This document shows, piece after piece, positions 22,202-22,361 of a DNA stretch of 22,361 bases (positions within the stretch are counted from its first letter, which is position 1; each line of letters opens with the position of its first letter). The stretch is from IMG/VR virus record IMGVR_UViG_3300018421_000245, positions 1-22,361 of that record. One strand, written 5' to 3'. Below the pieces are notes generated by a model. The model saw only the letters and a list, made by a program, of their open reading frames with translations, searched no databases and had not been told where the DNA came from. A program made the position numbers and the translations under genes. This DNA comes from a virus.

Positions 22202-22361
22202 TTATTCAGACTTCCAAATAGTCCAAGCACCGTATGCTATTGCCGCATATGCCGCTAAAGCCGCAATTGGTTTGAAAATTAAGAATGAAACGCCTGCTAC
22301 TACTAAAATAACACCATCTAGTGTTGTACGCTCTTTTATACGAGCATTAATCCATTTTTGT
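22202..22361 (-). CDS. small membrane protein, C-terminal 52 residues (N-terminus outside window)
   Basis: Reading minus-strand from the window edge gives 52 residues to a TAA at 22204-22202. A basic head (WINARIKERTTLD) is followed by about 30 mainly hydrophobic residues (GVILVVAGVSFLIFKP, then IAALAAYAAIAYGAW), enough for one long or two short membrane spans, and a charged end WKSE. The start codon lies beyond the window. Holin-like size and shape are compatible, but no family is recognised and it is not beside the endolysin. The stop is back-to-back with the zinc-ribbon stop. Confidence 0.7.
   Translation of the reverse strand, partial: QKWINARIKERTTLDGVILVVAGVSFLIFKPIAALAAYAAIAYGAWTIWKSE

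Noticed and set aside
22202-22361. Partial membrane protein called as holin
   Set aside because: Only size and hydrophobicity fit; it is far from the endolysin and the N-terminus is missing.

Overview
The window is a 22.4 kb piece of an AT-rich double-stranded DNA phage genome, best explained as a marine T4-like myovirus. The evidence is a T4-type replication and nucleotide set (sliding-clamp-loader ATPase, DexA-type exonuclease, dCMP deaminase, ThyX), the auxiliary genes typical of marine T4-like phages (PhoH, MazG-like, GroES-like co-chaperonin), a GH19 endolysin, and a long block of modular tail-fibre and virion proteins. No photosynthesis genes are visible, and the ferredoxin is the proteobacterial 7Fe (FdxA) type. 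A heterotrophic, SAR11/Pelagibacter-like host is therefore more likely than a cyanobacterium, but this is inference.

Layout. Almost everything is on the minus strand, so it reads from high to low coordinates. (1) 22361-21493: a small membrane protein cut by the window edge, a divergent plus-strand zinc-ribbon protein, and an IscA/ErpA-type Fe-S carrier. (2) 21474-8057: five virion/tail-fibre genes, including a 2751-residue fibre (8.3 kb, 37% of the window), two smaller fibre-like proteins, an 838-residue protein with Ig-like repeats, and a small fibre-like protein. (3) 8057-6099: a 76-residue conserved protein, a truncated DNA polymerase III alpha-like protein, an unknown protein with an acidic tail, a GroES-like co-chaperonin and a MazG-like pyrophosphohydrolase. 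(4) 6054-2434: a tight operon behind a near-consensus sigma70 promoter: DexA, clamp loader, 2OG-Fe(II) oxygenase, 7Fe ferredoxin, ThyX, dCMP deaminase. (5) 1714-2433: plus-strand phoH, converging on that operon. (6) 1556-1: two unknown proteins and a GH19 endolysin cut by the left edge.

How the genes fit together. dCMP deaminase makes dUMP and ThyX turns it into dTMP. Clamp loader and exonuclease serve DNA replication and turnover, and MazG may trim nucleotide pools. The co-chaperonin probably helps fold capsid or fibre proteins. Ferredoxin and the A-type carrier suggest support for host Fe-S and redox metabolism. Four boxes close to the T4 late consensus (RATAAATA) lie upstream of the late genes, while the replication operon has a host-type -35/-10 promoter, so early and late classes separate by promoter type.

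The genome is very compact. Most neighbouring genes overlap or touch, both convergent gene pairs have back-to-back stop codons, and no stretch over 300 bp lacks a gene. The longest gaps are 1557-1713 and 5998-6098, and both carry regulatory structure. I saw no tRNA, CRISPR array, insertion sequence or integration site.
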